The translations under genes and the position numbers were made by a program. A stretch of 64,000 nt of DNA from Labia minor (taxonomy: Eukaryota; Arthropoda; Insecta; Dermaptera; Spongiphoridae). A model generated the notes under the pieces. It was not told the origin of the DNA. It was given only the letters and a program-made list of their open reading frames with translations, and did not search any database. Numbering within the stretch: position 1 is the stretch's first letter; each line of letters begins with the position of its first letter. Below, piece by piece: positions 34,291-46,846 of this stretch. Location of the stretch: the NCBI GenBank assembly GCA_963082975.1, contig OY720348.1, forward strand, positions 14,628,078-14,692,077, given 5' to 3'.

Positions 34291-36329
34291 GTCCTCTATA
34301 TTCCTGTGTATATTGCCATATGAATTTTATAAGTGAGGAATTTTTATCTAAACATCTAAAAAAATGTTTTCATAAAAAAATATTTTCCATTTTCAAAAAT
34401 GATGTAAAACTCAAAAAAGATACAGAGAAATATTTAGACGAAAAATTGAAAGAAGAAACTGATTCAAACCATACGGAAGACAGGCGTTTTCAATGTAATT
34501 ATTGTGAAAAGAAATTTAATCAGCAATCACATTTAGATCGACATTTATTAATTCATACAGGAGAAAAACCTTTTGAATGTAATTATTGTGAAAAGAAATT
34601 TATCCAAAAATCAGATTTAAAGAGACATTTATTAATTCATACAGGAAAAAAGCCTTTTGAATGTAATGATTGTGAAAAGAAATTTATTAAAAAATCAGAT
34701 TTAAAAACACATTTATTAATTCATTCAGGAGAAAAACCTTTTGAATGTAATTATTGTAAAAAGAAATTTATCCAAGAATCACATTTAAATCGACATTTAT
34801 TAATTCATACAGGAGAAAAACCTTTTGAATGTAATTATTGTGAAAAGAAATTTAATTTCAAATCATATTTAAAAACACATTTATTAACTCATAAAGGAGA
34901 AAAACCTTTTGAATGTAATTATTGTGAAAAGAAATTTAATCACAAATCAAATTTAAAAACACATATATTAATTCATACAGGAGAAAAACCTTTTGAATGT
35001 AATTATTGTGAAAAGAAATTTAATCAGCAATCACATTTAGATCGACATTTATTAATTCATACAGGAGAAAAAGCTATTGAATGTAATGATTGTGAAAAGA
35101 AATTTAATCACAAATCATCTTTAAAAACACATTTATTAATTCATTCAGGAGAAAAACCTTTTGAATGTAATTATTGTGAAAAGAAATTTATCCAAAAATC
35201 AGATTTAAAGAGACATTTATTAATTCATACAGGAAAAAAGCCTTTTGAATGTAATGATTGTGAAAAGAAATTTATTAAAAAATCAGATTTAGAGAGACAT
35301 TTATTAATTCATACAGGAGAAAAACCTTTTGAATGTAATTATTGTGAAAAGAAATTTAATCACAAATCAACTTTAAAAACTCATTTATTAATTCATTCAG
35401 GAGAAAAACCTTTTGAATGTAATTATTGTGAAAAGAAATTTAATAAGCAAACAAATTTAAAAACACATTTATTAATTCATTCAGGAGAAAAACCTTTTGA
35501 ATGTAATTATTGTGAAAAGAAATTTAATCAGAAATCAAATTTAAAAACACATTTATTAATTCATACAGGAGAAAAACATTTTGAATGTAATTATTGTGAA
35601 AAAAAATTTTTGGAAAAAGCAAATTTAAAAACACATAAATTAATTCATACAGGAGAAAAACCTTTTGAATGTAATGATTGTGAAAAGAAATTTAATTATA
35701 AATCAACTTTAAAAAGACATTTATTAATTCATTCAGGAGAAAAACCTTTTGAGTGTAATTATTGTGAAAAGAAATTTAAACGAAAATCACATTTAGATCG
35801 ACATTTATTAATTCATACAGGAGAAAAACCTTTTGAATGTAATTATTGTGAAAAGAAATTTAATATAAAATCAAATTTAAAATCACATTTATTAATTCAT
35901 TCAGGAGAAAAACCTTTTGAATGTAATGATTGTGAAAAGAAATTTAATCAGAAATCAACTTTAAAAACACATTTATTAATTCATACAGGAGAAAAACCTT
36001 TTGAATGTAATTATTGTGAAAAGAAATTTAATATAAAATCAAATTTAAAATCACATTTATTAATTCATACAGGGGAAAACCCTTTTGAATGTAATTATTG
36101 TCAAAAGAAATTTAATCAGAAATCAACTTTAAAAAGAAATTTATTAATTCATTCAGGAGAAAAACCTTTTGAATGTTATTATTGCGAAAAGAAATTTAAA
36201 CGAAAATCAATTTTGAGAAAACATTTATTAATTCATACAAGAGAAAAACTTTTTGAATGTAAATATTGTGAAAAGAAATTTAATCTGAAATCAAATTTAA
36301 ATAAACATTTATTAATACATCCTGTTTGA
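34291..36329 (+). CDS. Zinc-finger gene 2, exon 2: 22 C2H2 fingers
   Basis: Nearly identical to gene 1 but one finger shorter: finger 2 of gene 1 (FECNDCENKFNQKSSLKTHL core) is absent, an exact 84-bp in-frame difference. With exon 1 the product is about 694 residues: the CCHC-type finger, the charged linker, then 22 C2H2 fingers. It shares with gene 1 the finger that has Asn in place of the first zinc-binding His. The start, splice sites and AATAAA over the stop are as in gene 1. Intact and probably functional if transcribed. Confidence 0.9.
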
Positions 36330-37034
36330 ATAAAAGGCGTATTAATGCTGACTGAAGATTCTATTTGATTCTTTCTTTGATTAATGTTAAATATTTTATT
36401 GTTTTATGTTCATTTCTAGAAAAATAGTATATATTTAACTGATTACTAATATTAAGGATTGTATTTCGGCCATTAATAAAAAAATTTATTTTCTAAATAC
36501 ATTTAAAAATCTTGTTTATTAATCTCTCTCTCTCACACACACATACACACAACATGTTCGTTTATTTTAAAATACACCAAAAGATTCTTTCAATTTACTA
36601 ATCAATAAGAATAGATTTTTATAAAAATTCTAATTTTAGTTCTGAACTTTTAATTTTTACACGGGAATGCAATTTGAATATACTTATTGTAATTAATTGA
36701 TTGTATATAATGAAAAATTTGATTTATATTTTCAATTCTTTATTTTACAGGGAACATTGCAATTGATAATATATATATATATATTTTTTACATGGAACAC
36801 CGAGCTATCGCTCGACCCTTTGTCAAATTTATAATATTTATTATTATTTATAAATTAAACTTTGAAAATTTTACAATTTTTTAATTATTTATTTCAATTG
36901 TTAAATGGGTTTTCTAAAAATGGCCCATCCAAATTTGTTTCCTAAAATATTATTAATTAATTAAAATAACTTTCATTCAAGATGAAAAATATATTCAAAT
37001 TTACTTGATAAAATATTTTATCCTATATTATATA

Positions 37035-37084
<50 letters not shown>

Positions 37085-38582
37085 ATAATTAGATGGGTTC
37101 AGTTTTATAATTTTCAAAGTAGCAATAGCTTATAGACTGTTTCGTCCAAGGATTATTACTGATAATAATATAAATTCTGAAATTATATTGACATTTGTCC
37201 TTGTCTATATCTTAATTAAGAAATGAGGTTATATTTATTTTTTATTTATAATAATTAAATATCATTTATATTATTTATAATTTAATCTAAAAACATTTCA
37301 ATTAATTTATTTAATATTATTAGATCAAATTTATTAAAGAATTTATTTGAAATTCCTTCATTTATAATTTTTCATATGTATTATCTGTTGCTAACTTCAA
37401 GAATATATATTTTTTTTTGGTTAGAGGTTAATAAATATATTTTGTAATTTGATTCTAAAATATTATTAAAATAAATTTTTTTCATTTTATTTCTATTTAT
37501 TTCTTTTATACAATTTTAAAATATTTTAAATATAAAATAAAACAACGCCAAAATACAATAAATGACTCATGCCAGGTAAAATTTCACCTGAAGAATCTCT
37601 GGTTGACATGTAACTTTGAAGTTTTCACACGAAATTAGAAAAAAATCTTTTTTTTTTGAAGAAGGAAAAGCAGAAGGAGAAGAAACCGTCTCAATTAATA
37701 AACCGTTTTTGGGACCACTTTTTCAATATGGTACACTTTTACACTGAACTTTTCCTTTGTGTGCCGCCAAATTTTTAAACCTTTAAAAGTGTGCCGCGGT
37801 AAAAAAAAATTGTTTAAATTTAATAATTAAAGTATTATCCTTTTATTTATTTTTTATTTGATTGGTTTTATGGATCTCTGCCCATTTTAAAAAATCTTAC
37901 CATTTATGTGAAATTAATTATTAAATAGAATTGAATTTGGTGAGATTCAATCCTTTGACGTTAAGTTTTGCAGACCAGTACTATTACCTTCCAAAAGGCT
38001 ATTCATTGTTTTTACTTTTTAAAACATAAATAAACATTTAATGGACATTCTAATTTAAAAACAAAAATTAATAAATCAGTTATAATAATAATTATTATAA
38101 ATAATTAATGTTATGGATAAGAAGGGAATTTTATTAATTTATTTTTTTGTATCTTGTAACATTTAAATTCAAATTACCTGGAACACCGAGCTATCGCTTT
38201 ATCCTTTAACAAATTTATACAATTTATTATTATAAACTTTAAAAATTTTCCAATTTTTTTAAATTATTAATTACAATTTTTAAATGGATTTTTCTAAAAA
38301 TGACGGATCAAAAATTTGTTTCTTTAAAAATTGATTTTCATTTCAAGATGAAAAATATATTGAAATTTACTTGATAAAATATTTGGTGATATATTTCGTC
38401 AATTAGTTATTCTTATCCTAGCCAGGAGGCGCTTATGCGTTCTATCTTAAAGACAATTTGGTTGTTATTTTGATTGATTGTAAATCAAAATAAAAATTTA
38501 AAACCTGTGTTCAAAACGTTTATAAATAGTACTTATTACCTAGAATATATTTAATAATTAATAATACATTAATCAATTAAAA

Positions 38583-38628
38583 ATGGATCTTTATTCACAA
38601 GAAGACAGAAAATATCCAATATATATAG
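38583..38628 (+). CDS. Zinc-finger gene 3, exon 1
   Basis: The same 46-nt exon as in genes 1 and 2, with an intact ATG and GTAATT donor. Confidence 0.7.
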
Positions 38629-38664
38629 GTAATTTTTATTTCAATGTTTTTTTTTTATTTAAAG

Positions 38665-38978
38665 CATAAGTTTACAAACTTTTTTGTGTCGTAGACCCCT
38701 TGCCATATTTTTGGGTTTTGGGTAGGCCCCCTAAATTGATTTTGATTTTTTATAAAAAAATTTTACCCTTTTTTTTGAGCCTTATTGAAAAATAAAAAAT
38801 GTTTTAAGAGCCATGTCGGAAAAACATATTACCTTCTTTAAAGCCGGGAAAACACGTAGAACCCCATAGAACCCCATTTTCATTTCAAGGACCCTAAAAT
38901 TTGTTATTCGCTGGCGTAGACCCCTTGGAGGTTGAAATAGACCCCAGGGGTCTATAAAGAGCACTTTATGAACCTATG
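38665..38978. mobile_element. hAT-type MITE family D in the intron of zinc-finger gene 3
   Basis: Third copy by duplication, at the same position relative to exon 1, with ATTTAAAG on both sides. Confidence 0.8.
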
Positions 38979-39576
38979 ATTTAAAGTAATGTTAATTGTC
39001 ACTAAAATGGTAATTATACAAGAAAGTTATTTCAACATGGATTTGGATAAAACGTTACCAGTGCATTCCTATTTTTATTCTAATAAACTTTTCTTATGAT
39101 ATTTTTGCGGTGCGGTCCTAGTTTACGGGATTAAAACTATAAAAATTTCCATATACATCTGTGACGTCGGTTAAATTTAAATATTTTATATAAAAATTAA
39201 ATATTTGTTTAATGAAAATTAAATTAAATATTATATAAATAAAAAAAATATGATATAAATAGAAAATAATAAAAAATATTCTATGAATAAAAAAATATTA
39301 TTTCAAACAGAATTAATTATTATTTTAAATGGGATAAAAAAATATTTGAAAAAAAATAAAATATTTTTATAGCTAAAATTAAATATTTATTTATATCGTT
39401 AACAATTATCGGTAATTTTTTATTTATATATTTTTTCATCAAAAGTAATGTTAATTGTCACTAATATTATTTTTTTAGATATTATTTGCAATGATATTAT
39501 TCCTTAAATTGAATTATATAATACTTAGATATTTAAAAATATAATGAATTAAAATAACGAAAACAATTATTTTTAG

Positions 39577-40943
39577 GTCCTCTATATTCCTGTGTATATT
39601 GCCATATGAATTTTATAAGTGAGGAATTTTTATCTAAACATCTAAAAAAATGTTTTCATAAAAAAATATTTTCCATTTTCAAAAATGATGTAAAACTCAA
39701 AAAAGATACAGAGAAATATTTAGACGAAAAATTGAAAGAAGAAACTGATTCAAACCATACGGAAGACAGGCGTTTTCAATGTAATTATTGTGAAAAGAAA
39801 TTTAATCAGCAATCACATTTAGATCGACATTTATTAATTCATACAGGAGAAAAACCTTTTGAATGTAATGATTGTGAAAATAAATTTAATCAGAAATCAT
39901 CTTTAAAAACACATTTATTAATTCATTCAGGAGAAAGACCTTTTGAATGTAATTATTGTGAAAAGAAATTTATCCAAAAATCAGATTTAAAGAGACATTT
40001 ATTAATTCATACAGGAAAAAAGCCTTTTGAATGTAATGATTGTGAAAAGAAATTTATTAAAAAATCAGATTTAAAAACACATTTATTAATTCATTCAGGA
40101 GAAAAACCTTTTGAATGTAATTATTGTAAAAAGAAATTTATCCAAGAATCACATTTAAATCGACATTTATTAATTCATACAGGAGAAAAACCTTTTGAAT
40201 GTAATTATTGTGAAAAGAAATTTAATTTCAAATCATATTTAAAAACACATTTATTAACTCATAAAGGAGAAAAACCTTTTGAATGTAATTATTGTGAAAA
40301 GAAATTTAATCGGAAATCAACTTTAAAAACACATTTATTAATTCATTCAGGAGAAAAACCTTTTGAATGTAATTATTGTGAAAAGAAATTTAATATAAAA
40401 TCAAATTTAAAAACACATATATTAATTCATACAGGAGAAAAACCTTTTGAATGTAATTATTGTGAAAAGAAATTTAATAAGCAAACAAATTTAAAAACAC
40501 ATTTATTAATTCATTCAGAAGAAAAACGTTTTGAATGTAATGATTGTGAAAAGAAATTTAATCACAAATCAACTTTAAAAACACATTTATTAACTCATAA
40601 AGGAGAAAAACCTTTTGAATGTAATTATTGTGAAAAGAAATTTAATCGGAAATCAACTTTAAAAACACATTTATTAATTCATTCAGGAGAAAAACCTTTT
40701 GAATGTAATTATTGTGAAAAGAAATTTAATTTAAAAACAAATTTAAAAACACATTTATTAATTCATTCAGGAGAAAAACCTTTTGAATGTAATTATTGTG
40801 AAAAGAAATTTAATATAAAATCAAATTTAAAAACACATATATTAATTCATACAGGAGAAAAACCTTTTGAATGTAATTATTGCGAAAAGAAATTTAAACG
40901 AAAATCAATTTTGAGAAAACATTTATTAATTCATACAAGATAA
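39577..40943 (+). CDS. Zinc-finger gene 3, exon 2: 14 C2H2 fingers, truncated by a nonsense codon
   Basis: The start, the CCHC-type finger, the linker and fingers 1-6 match gene 1 closely. Fingers 7-14 are a different arrangement, with repeated FNRKSTLKTH, FNIKSNLKTH and FNLKTNLKTH types. At 40,941-40,943 the codon that is GAA in genes 1 and 2 is TAA. The remaining finger (40,944-41,027) is still readable to the old stop TGA. The product would be about 470 residues with exon 1 and loses one finger; 14 intact fingers remain, so function may persist. Confidence 0.85.
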
Positions 40944-41469
40944 AAACTTTTTGAATGTAAATATTGTGAAAAGAAATTTAATCTGAAATCAAATTTAAAT
41001 AAACATTTATTAATACATCCAGTTTGAATAAAAGGCGTATTAATGCTGACTGAAGATTCTATTTGTTTCTTTCTTTGATTAATGTTAAATATTTTATTGT
41101 TTTATGTTCATTTCTAGAAAAATAGTATATATTTAACTGATTACTAATATTAATGATTGTATTTCGGCCATTAATAAAAAAATTTATTTTCTAAATACAT
41201 TTAAAAATCTTGTTTATTAATCTCTCTCTCTCTCTCTCACACACACATACACACAACATGTTCGTTTATTTTAAAATACACCAAAAGATTTTTTCAATTT
41301 ACTAATCAATAAGAATAAATTTTTATAAAAATTCTAATTTTAGTTCTGAACTTTCAATTTTTACATGGGAATGCAATTTGAATATACTTATTGTAATTAA
41401 TTGATTGTATATAATGAAAAATTTGATTTATATTTTCAATTCTTTATTTTACAGGGAACATTGCAATTG

Positions 41470-41516
<47 letters not shown>

Positions 41517-42233
41517 CATGGAACACCGAGCTATCACTCGACCCTTTGTCAAATTTATAATATTTATTATTATTTATAAATTAAACTTTGAAAATTTTAC
41601 AATTTTTTAATTATTTATTTCAATTGTTAAATGGGTTTTCTAAAAATGGCCCATCCAAATTTGTTTCCTAAAATATTATTAATTAATTAAAATAACTTTC
41701 ATTCAAGATGAAAAATATATTCAAATTTACTTGATAAAATATTTTATCCTATATTATATACTTATATATATATGTTGTTATAATTAGATGGGTTCAGTTT
41801 TATATTTTTCAAAGTAGCAATAGCTTATAGTCTGTTTCGTCCAAGGATTATTACTGATAATAATATAAATTCTGAAATTATATTGACACTTGTCCTTGTC
41901 TATATCTTAATTACGAAATGAGGTTATATTTTTTTTTTATTTATAATAATTAAATATCATTTATATTATTTATAATTTAATCTAAAAACATTTCAATTAA
42001 TTTATTTAATATTATTAGATCAAATTTATTAAAGAATTTATTTGAAATTCCTTCATTTATAATTTTTCATATGTATTATCTGTTGCTAACTTCAAGAATA
42101 TATTTTTTTTTCTTGGTTAGAGGTTAATAAATATATTTTGTAATTTGATTCTAAAATATTATTAAAATAAAATTTTTTCATTTTATTTCTATTTATTTCT
42201 TTTATACAATTTTAAAATATTTTAAATATAAAA

Positions 42234-43641
42234 AAATATTAATGCAATATCAATTAAAAAAAGGCGGGAGGGTTATTTCAATATGGATGCCATAGTGACG
42301 TCATTTAAATTTCCTATTTCAAATTAAGAAAATACTAATAAATTTGATTTTTTCTGAAACTGAAATCAAAACAGATATATTTTCTTTATAAATATTATTT
42401 ATGGTGTGAATTTCAAAAAAATCCTTAGAGCGGTTTAATATCTCTAAAATATACAAATAAATTCATATATATATATATATATAATTTTTGTTCATAATTT
42501 TTTTTTCATTTTTGTATAAAAAATACAATATAAATAATATATAAAAAACAAAATTATAAAATTATAATCTTACATAATATACCTTTACAAAACTTTTAAT
42601 GATGGAAGAATGTGTGTTATATGTTGTTTAAAAGGGGGTATTCAATTTTCTATCAAGGCCAACCAATTCAATCTGTTCCATCTCTTATGTAATATGAAAT
42701 TTCTGAACTTAACTTTTGACAAGTTATTTATTGATAGGTAATATAATATAAATTCAACAAGTAAACTAAAAGGTCCATTTACAGTATAGAATGATTATCT
42801 CTGAATGAAAAGGTAAATAACTGACTGGTAAGTACTTATTTAGTTAGTATCGTTATAATTCGATGAATAAAACATTTATTTATCTACTTTTAGATATTTA
42901 TTGAATCAAAAATTTACTTCACGAATATTGTTTATTTTTAAGTAACTTATTTATTTTTATTTCTAATAAATGTATTACAAGAGACTGAAAAATTAGATTA
43001 TATGTAATGAAAAGAAGTGCAATTATAATATCTACTTATTATTTTTAATTTCTAATTACAATAAATTCATACTTATTTTTTTATTTAATTAATTTATTCT
43101 TTATTGAAATTGATGTTAAATAATGTTTAAATAATTTATGTTCAGTGAGCAAACTATTTATTTTAAAATATTCAGTAATATCAATAATTTTGTTTTGATT
43201 TCTAACAGATAATAATTATGTTATCCTTAAATTTATATTTAAATTCGATATTATATATTCTTGAAATTTTAAGGTTTGATGTAAATTTAAATTTGATTGA
43301 AAATTCAATTTTGAATGTTGAGAGGGCGGCAAATATTATATTGGCGGCAGAAACCTACACTACGGCACTGACATTTGGATTACATTTATAAAAAAAAGTT
43401 TATCAATTAATTAAATATTAATTATTTTTATTTAAGTGATATTATACAAATTTTGATTAATAAAATTTGAGAAAATTGGATTATATATTTTTTTGAAGAA
43501 AGATGCAAATGTCCATTAAATTAAGTAATAATGCTTTTCTATTACAGACTAAATTAAATAAATTCAATATTAAAGAATCAAAAGGGTATAAAATCAATCT
43601 AAGCTTTGTCGGTAAACATAATTAACTCTAGTCCCCCCTCC

Positions 43642-43682
<41 letters not shown>

Positions 43683-43911
43683 TTCTGATATATGTATAAA
43701 GATAAATAAATTGAATGGATAAAAATAAATTTCTCAAAATATTAAAGGTCCAAAAATTAAATCTCTTTTAATTAAATATAATATATATATATATATATAT
43801 ATAAATAGGTATACATCATTAATGAAAAAAATTTCTAAAATACAAAATAAAAAATATATTTTCTGATGATATTAACAAATCCACAAAATATAACAAAGAC
43901 AACGAATAATA
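42234..43911. other. AT-rich DNA right of the duplication
   Basis: TA microsatellites occur at about 42,466-42,483, 43,647-43,674 and 43,783-43,803. A transposon-end fragment lies at 43,322-43,370 (separate entry). I see no gene. Confidence 0.45.
43322..43370 (-). mobile_element. Solo end of a CAGTGGCGTA-type hAT element
   Basis: On the minus strand it reads cagtgccgtagtgtaggttt followed by ctgccgcc repeats. This resembles the terminus of the complete element at 62,320-62,960 (cagtggcgtacctag, then gccgcccggggcg). No partner end was found. Confidence 0.4.
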
Positions 43912-44786
43912 CACCCTCCATTCCAAAAGAAACCGAACTTTAAAAAAAAAAAAAAAACAATGTACATTTTGGAACAAATCAATTTTATTAATCAATGTGT
44001 TCCCCTTCAGCATCGATATACAAATTTGCACGCTCCAACAAGTTGTCAAACGACTTCTCCATGTCCTTTATTGGAATGGTCTTTAGGACGTCGGTCGTCG
44101 CCTTCTCAATGGCTTTCCTTTCATCGCCAAATGCAGTTTAGGGAACAGATGGAAGTCGCACGGAGCCAGATCTGGTGATTAGGGCGAATGTTGCAAAGGA
44201 ATAACGTGATTTTTGACCAAAAATTCAGTTACAAGTCGCGAACGATGTGATGGTCCATCTGCTTAAGGCCCAAAACTTCGGTCAAAATGCGGTATACGGT
44301 TGTTTGAGGAATGCCTAATTCCATTTCAATAACTTTCACCGACGATTTTGTGTTATTTTTGATGAATTCACGCACTCTTTCGATATTTTCTTCCGATAAT
44401 CCGGTTCTGGGACGGCCTGATCTTTCGTCATCATCCAGCGTCTCTCTACCCGATTTGAATCGCCCGAACCGCTCGTCAACTTGCGTACGGGATAGACAAT
44501 CATCACCATATGCATTTTGTAGCATTTGGTGCGTTTTAGTAAAAGTTTTATCAAGTTTAATACAAAAATCAATTGCAGCTCTTTGGTTGAAACTCATTTT
44601 CCGACCGATGTACAAAACACACTGACATTTGAAACGCAATAACTTTTGTTGTATTCATCCAAATGTGATGAAATTTATACCAGTTGTCAATGAGGGACTA
44701 AGCCATCTACGGGTAAAATATTACAACAGATGGCATTAGTGGTATTATTTTTTTTAAAAGTTCGGTTTCTTTTGGAATGGAGAGTG
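43912..44786 (-). mobile_element. mariner element, internal deletion derivative
   Basis: The terminal inverted repeats caccctccattccaaaagaa and ttcttttggaatggagagtg extend further inwards as gaaaccgaactt. They are flanked by TA at 43,910-43,911 and 44,787-44,788. It is 875 bp, against about 1.3 kb for an intact mariner. It carries a transposase pseudogene on the minus strand. Confidence 0.85.
43988..44597 (-). pseudogene. mariner transposase, catalytic core deleted
   Basis: From the Met codon at 44,597, the frame encodes the N-terminal half: a first helix-turn-helix domain (MSFNQRAAIDFCIKLDKTFT start), a GRP motif (SGRPRTG) and a second helix-turn-helix (KVIEMELGIPQTTVYRIL). It runs to about 44,229. 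The region with the first two catalytic aspartates is missing. Beyond the deletion the C-terminal part is still legible: VTEFLVKNH, SPDLAPCDFHLFPK with the third catalytic Asp and a stop just before it, then in a shifted frame a tail ending EGEHID at 43,988. The product could bind DNA but not catalyse transposition. Confidence 0.8.
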
Positions 44787-44788
44787 TA

Positions 44789-45579
44789 GTATATGTACAA
44801 CTTCTACACCTCTTTCTCTCTAACATAAGGTAATTCTATAGAGATGGACTCATGCTCATCACCAAAAAAAAAAAAAATTATCAAAGAAAAGAACTTAATG
44901 ACGTGAAGACACAGTTACAAAATAGAATTTTAATATTAATAGAAAATGAAAAATATTATTTATAAATTTGCCATTCGCCATATTAAAGTATTTTTTTCTC
45001 TCTATTTTTCTATTAAATGTTAAATTATTAAAAATGAATTTATTTAGGTATATTATTGGATTACTAAAAAATCCATATTAAAGCATTTATTAAGAATCTA
45101 ACTAAACATAAAAATTTTAAAATTTAAATTTTATCATAATGGGATTATTTAATTAGTAAATATAAGCTTACTTAGGATGTCAATGATAGGAAAGAAAATC
45201 AAAAAAAGAAGAAAACAAGAACTTTCAGAATTTAGAATAAAAATTTGATTTTAGGCGTTTCTCTATGGGTGTTGGTGGATATTGAATTGATACTAACAAA
45301 CCCTTTTTTATTTATTTCTTTTAATATTGTAAATAACTGTTGGCAAATTTCAACAATACTTGAAATAAATTTTTACTTTTCGAACGCCATAAAAAAATGA
45401 AAAAAACAATTTATATAGAATATAATATCAAGGTAAGTTGCAAAAAAAAAAAATAGAAATTGATGGTCATAAAAAACTTTCAAAAAAATTAGCCCCTGAA
45501 AGATAGGCATTAAGTGGATACGACTGATAAAGCTGATGCACCAAAAACTTTTTTATATTAATTTAGATATAAATTATTA
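44789..45579. other. AT-rich DNA, no gene recognised
   Basis: A runs near 44,863 and 45,440 and general AT-rich sequence. Nothing was assigned. Confidence 0.5.
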
Positions 45580-45968
45580 AAATTTATAAATAATATATTT
45601 TTATTGTTTTTAAGAAAATGTAGAAAATTTCAGATTTATAACAAATCAAATTTTATTATAATATATTTTTATAAATATATATAAATATGTTTCTTTATAA
45701 GGGAATTTTGTAAATAAAACCACATATTGATATTTGTTATTGTAAATTTATGCAAAAAATTCAAAAAATATACACAACATTTCGATTGCTACTTCTGAAT
45801 AAATTTATATATATTTATAAATATATTATAATAAAATTTTTGATTGGTTATAAATTTGAAATTTTTTACATTTTCTTAAAAACAATAAAAAATATATTAT
45901 TTATAAATAAATTGAATAAATTTACAATAACAAATATCAATATGTGGTTTTATTTACAAAATTCCCTT
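45580..45968. repeat. Interlocked inverted repeats
   Basis: Two arms (L1, about 45,580-45,693; L2, 45,698-45,749) both recur to the right as reverse complements. They keep the same order (L1' at about 45,797-45,912, L2' at 45,917-45,968) instead of the reversed order of a simple palindrome. L2/L2' match over about 50 bp, including ccacatattgatatttgtta and its complement. The open frame across 45,750-46,007 is AT-coded and not credible. Origin unknown. Confidence 0.6.
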
Positions 45969-46085
45969 ATTATTTTTCTTATCGCGATCTTTCTGACTTT
46001 TATTTAATATATATATGTAGAAATTCAAATATATAATTCATCCGAAAAAAAAGTTTTGGAACCCTAGAATTTTCTCATTTACTTA

Positions 46086-46570
46086 GTGCATTACCTAACA
46101 CAGATGTTGTCAGGGCACGGTTGTTTTCGTGAGTACCTACCGTTTCAAGCATGACGATTCTTCAGAGTGCCCGTCCTGTCCAGGAGTTATTGAAAATGCG
46201 GAACACGTTTTCTTTGAGTGTTCACGTATTTGTCAGCAGCGAGATGAGGTAGAGATTAGTTTAAACAAAGGAATCTATCCAGAGTCAATAGTAGAAGCAA
46301 TGTTGCCTGGAACGCCATCAGCACATTTGCAACAGAAGTCCTCACAGACTTGCGTTTCATCGAAAGAAAAAGAGCGAATGATAACAACTAGGTGAAAGGA
46401 AAAATAACACCTTAGCTACCTGAAGGAAGAGGAGTAGCTATGTCCTCCTCCCACGAAGTGATTCCTAACGGCGGTTCCCGTGAGGGATTGAGGTTAGAGG
46501 AAAGCTGAGGTTTTAGTCGGTATTGACATCTTGAGTCCGACAATGTATTTCCTTCGCTATAAAAAAAAAC
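46086..46570 (+). pseudogene. 5'-truncated non-LTR retrotransposon (R1/LOA/Jockey-like) 3' end
   Basis: From about 46,090 the sequence reads YLTQMLSGHGCFREYL. After a one-base shift near 46,131 it continues YRFKHDDSSECPSCPGV, then AEHVFFEC. GHGxFxxYL with a following CX2C...H...C zinc-binding motif is the conserved C-terminal end of R1/I-group LINE polymerases. A 3' UTR with ggttttagtcggtattgaca and an A-rich tail (about 46,560-46,570) follows. It is dead on arrival; the LTR element sits directly after its tail. Confidence 0.75.
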
Positions 46571-46581
46571 ACATATATACA

Positions 46582-46846
46582 TGTAATCCCCATACTAACC
46601 TTACCTAGAGACTGCTTATTGTTTCCAGTGACTGCTCTTTACATTTTAAGTCATAGATTATAGAGTAAGGATTAACTGAATTCAGATTACAGGTAACTAC
46701 TATGATAAGATTAATATTGTATTATTATTATTTATATTTGTGTATATAATGTTTAATTGATTAATTGTTTAATAAAACAGGTTTTTATAACTTCGTAATA
46801 CTGACGGTTGTCCTTCATTCTTCTAACCATAATAATAGAATTAAAT
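46582..46846 (+). repeat. 5' LTR
   Basis: It starts TGTAATCCCC and ends agaattaaat (not the usual CA). It contains the putative R start GAATTCAGATTA (46,678-46,689) and a poly(A) signal AATAAA (46,771-46,776), consistent with U3-R-U5 order. Confidence 0.85.
46678..46689 (+). promoter_or_regulatory. Putative transcript 5' end and self-primer sequence
   Basis: The 12-mer GAATTCAGATTA is the exact reverse complement of 46,846-46,857 at the LTR/internal junction. In Tf1 the first bases of the mRNA pair with such a site and prime minus-strand synthesis. By analogy transcription would start here; a TTATAG motif lies about 20 bp upstream. Confidence 0.5.

Larger units (their letters stand above)
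32253..37538 (+). repeat. Segmental duplication unit 2 (5.29 kb)
   Basis: It begins at acaacgccaaaatac. The left part shares single-base variants with unit 3 (for example tctctgccca and cgctttatcctttaac). The right part, including the 3' flank of the gene, shares variants with unit 1 (gattctatttgattctttct). It is probably a crossover product. Confidence 0.85.
37539..42233 (+). repeat. Segmental duplication unit 3
   Basis: Matches unit 2 from acaacgccaaaatac to about ttttaaatataaaa at 42,233, after which the sequence is unique. The right half carries private variants and a different finger array. The TA microsatellites differ in length from units 1 and 2 (long at 41,473-41,514, short at 41,763-41,774). 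Confidence 0.85.

Noticed and set aside
44311-44625. A 104-codon plus-strand frame opposite the mariner transposase
   Set aside because: The minus strand encodes a recognisable transposase; the plus-strand frame is its shadow.
45750-46007. An 85-codon hydrophobic frame
   Set aside because: It is composed of AT-coded residues within the inverted-repeat structure and has no motif.
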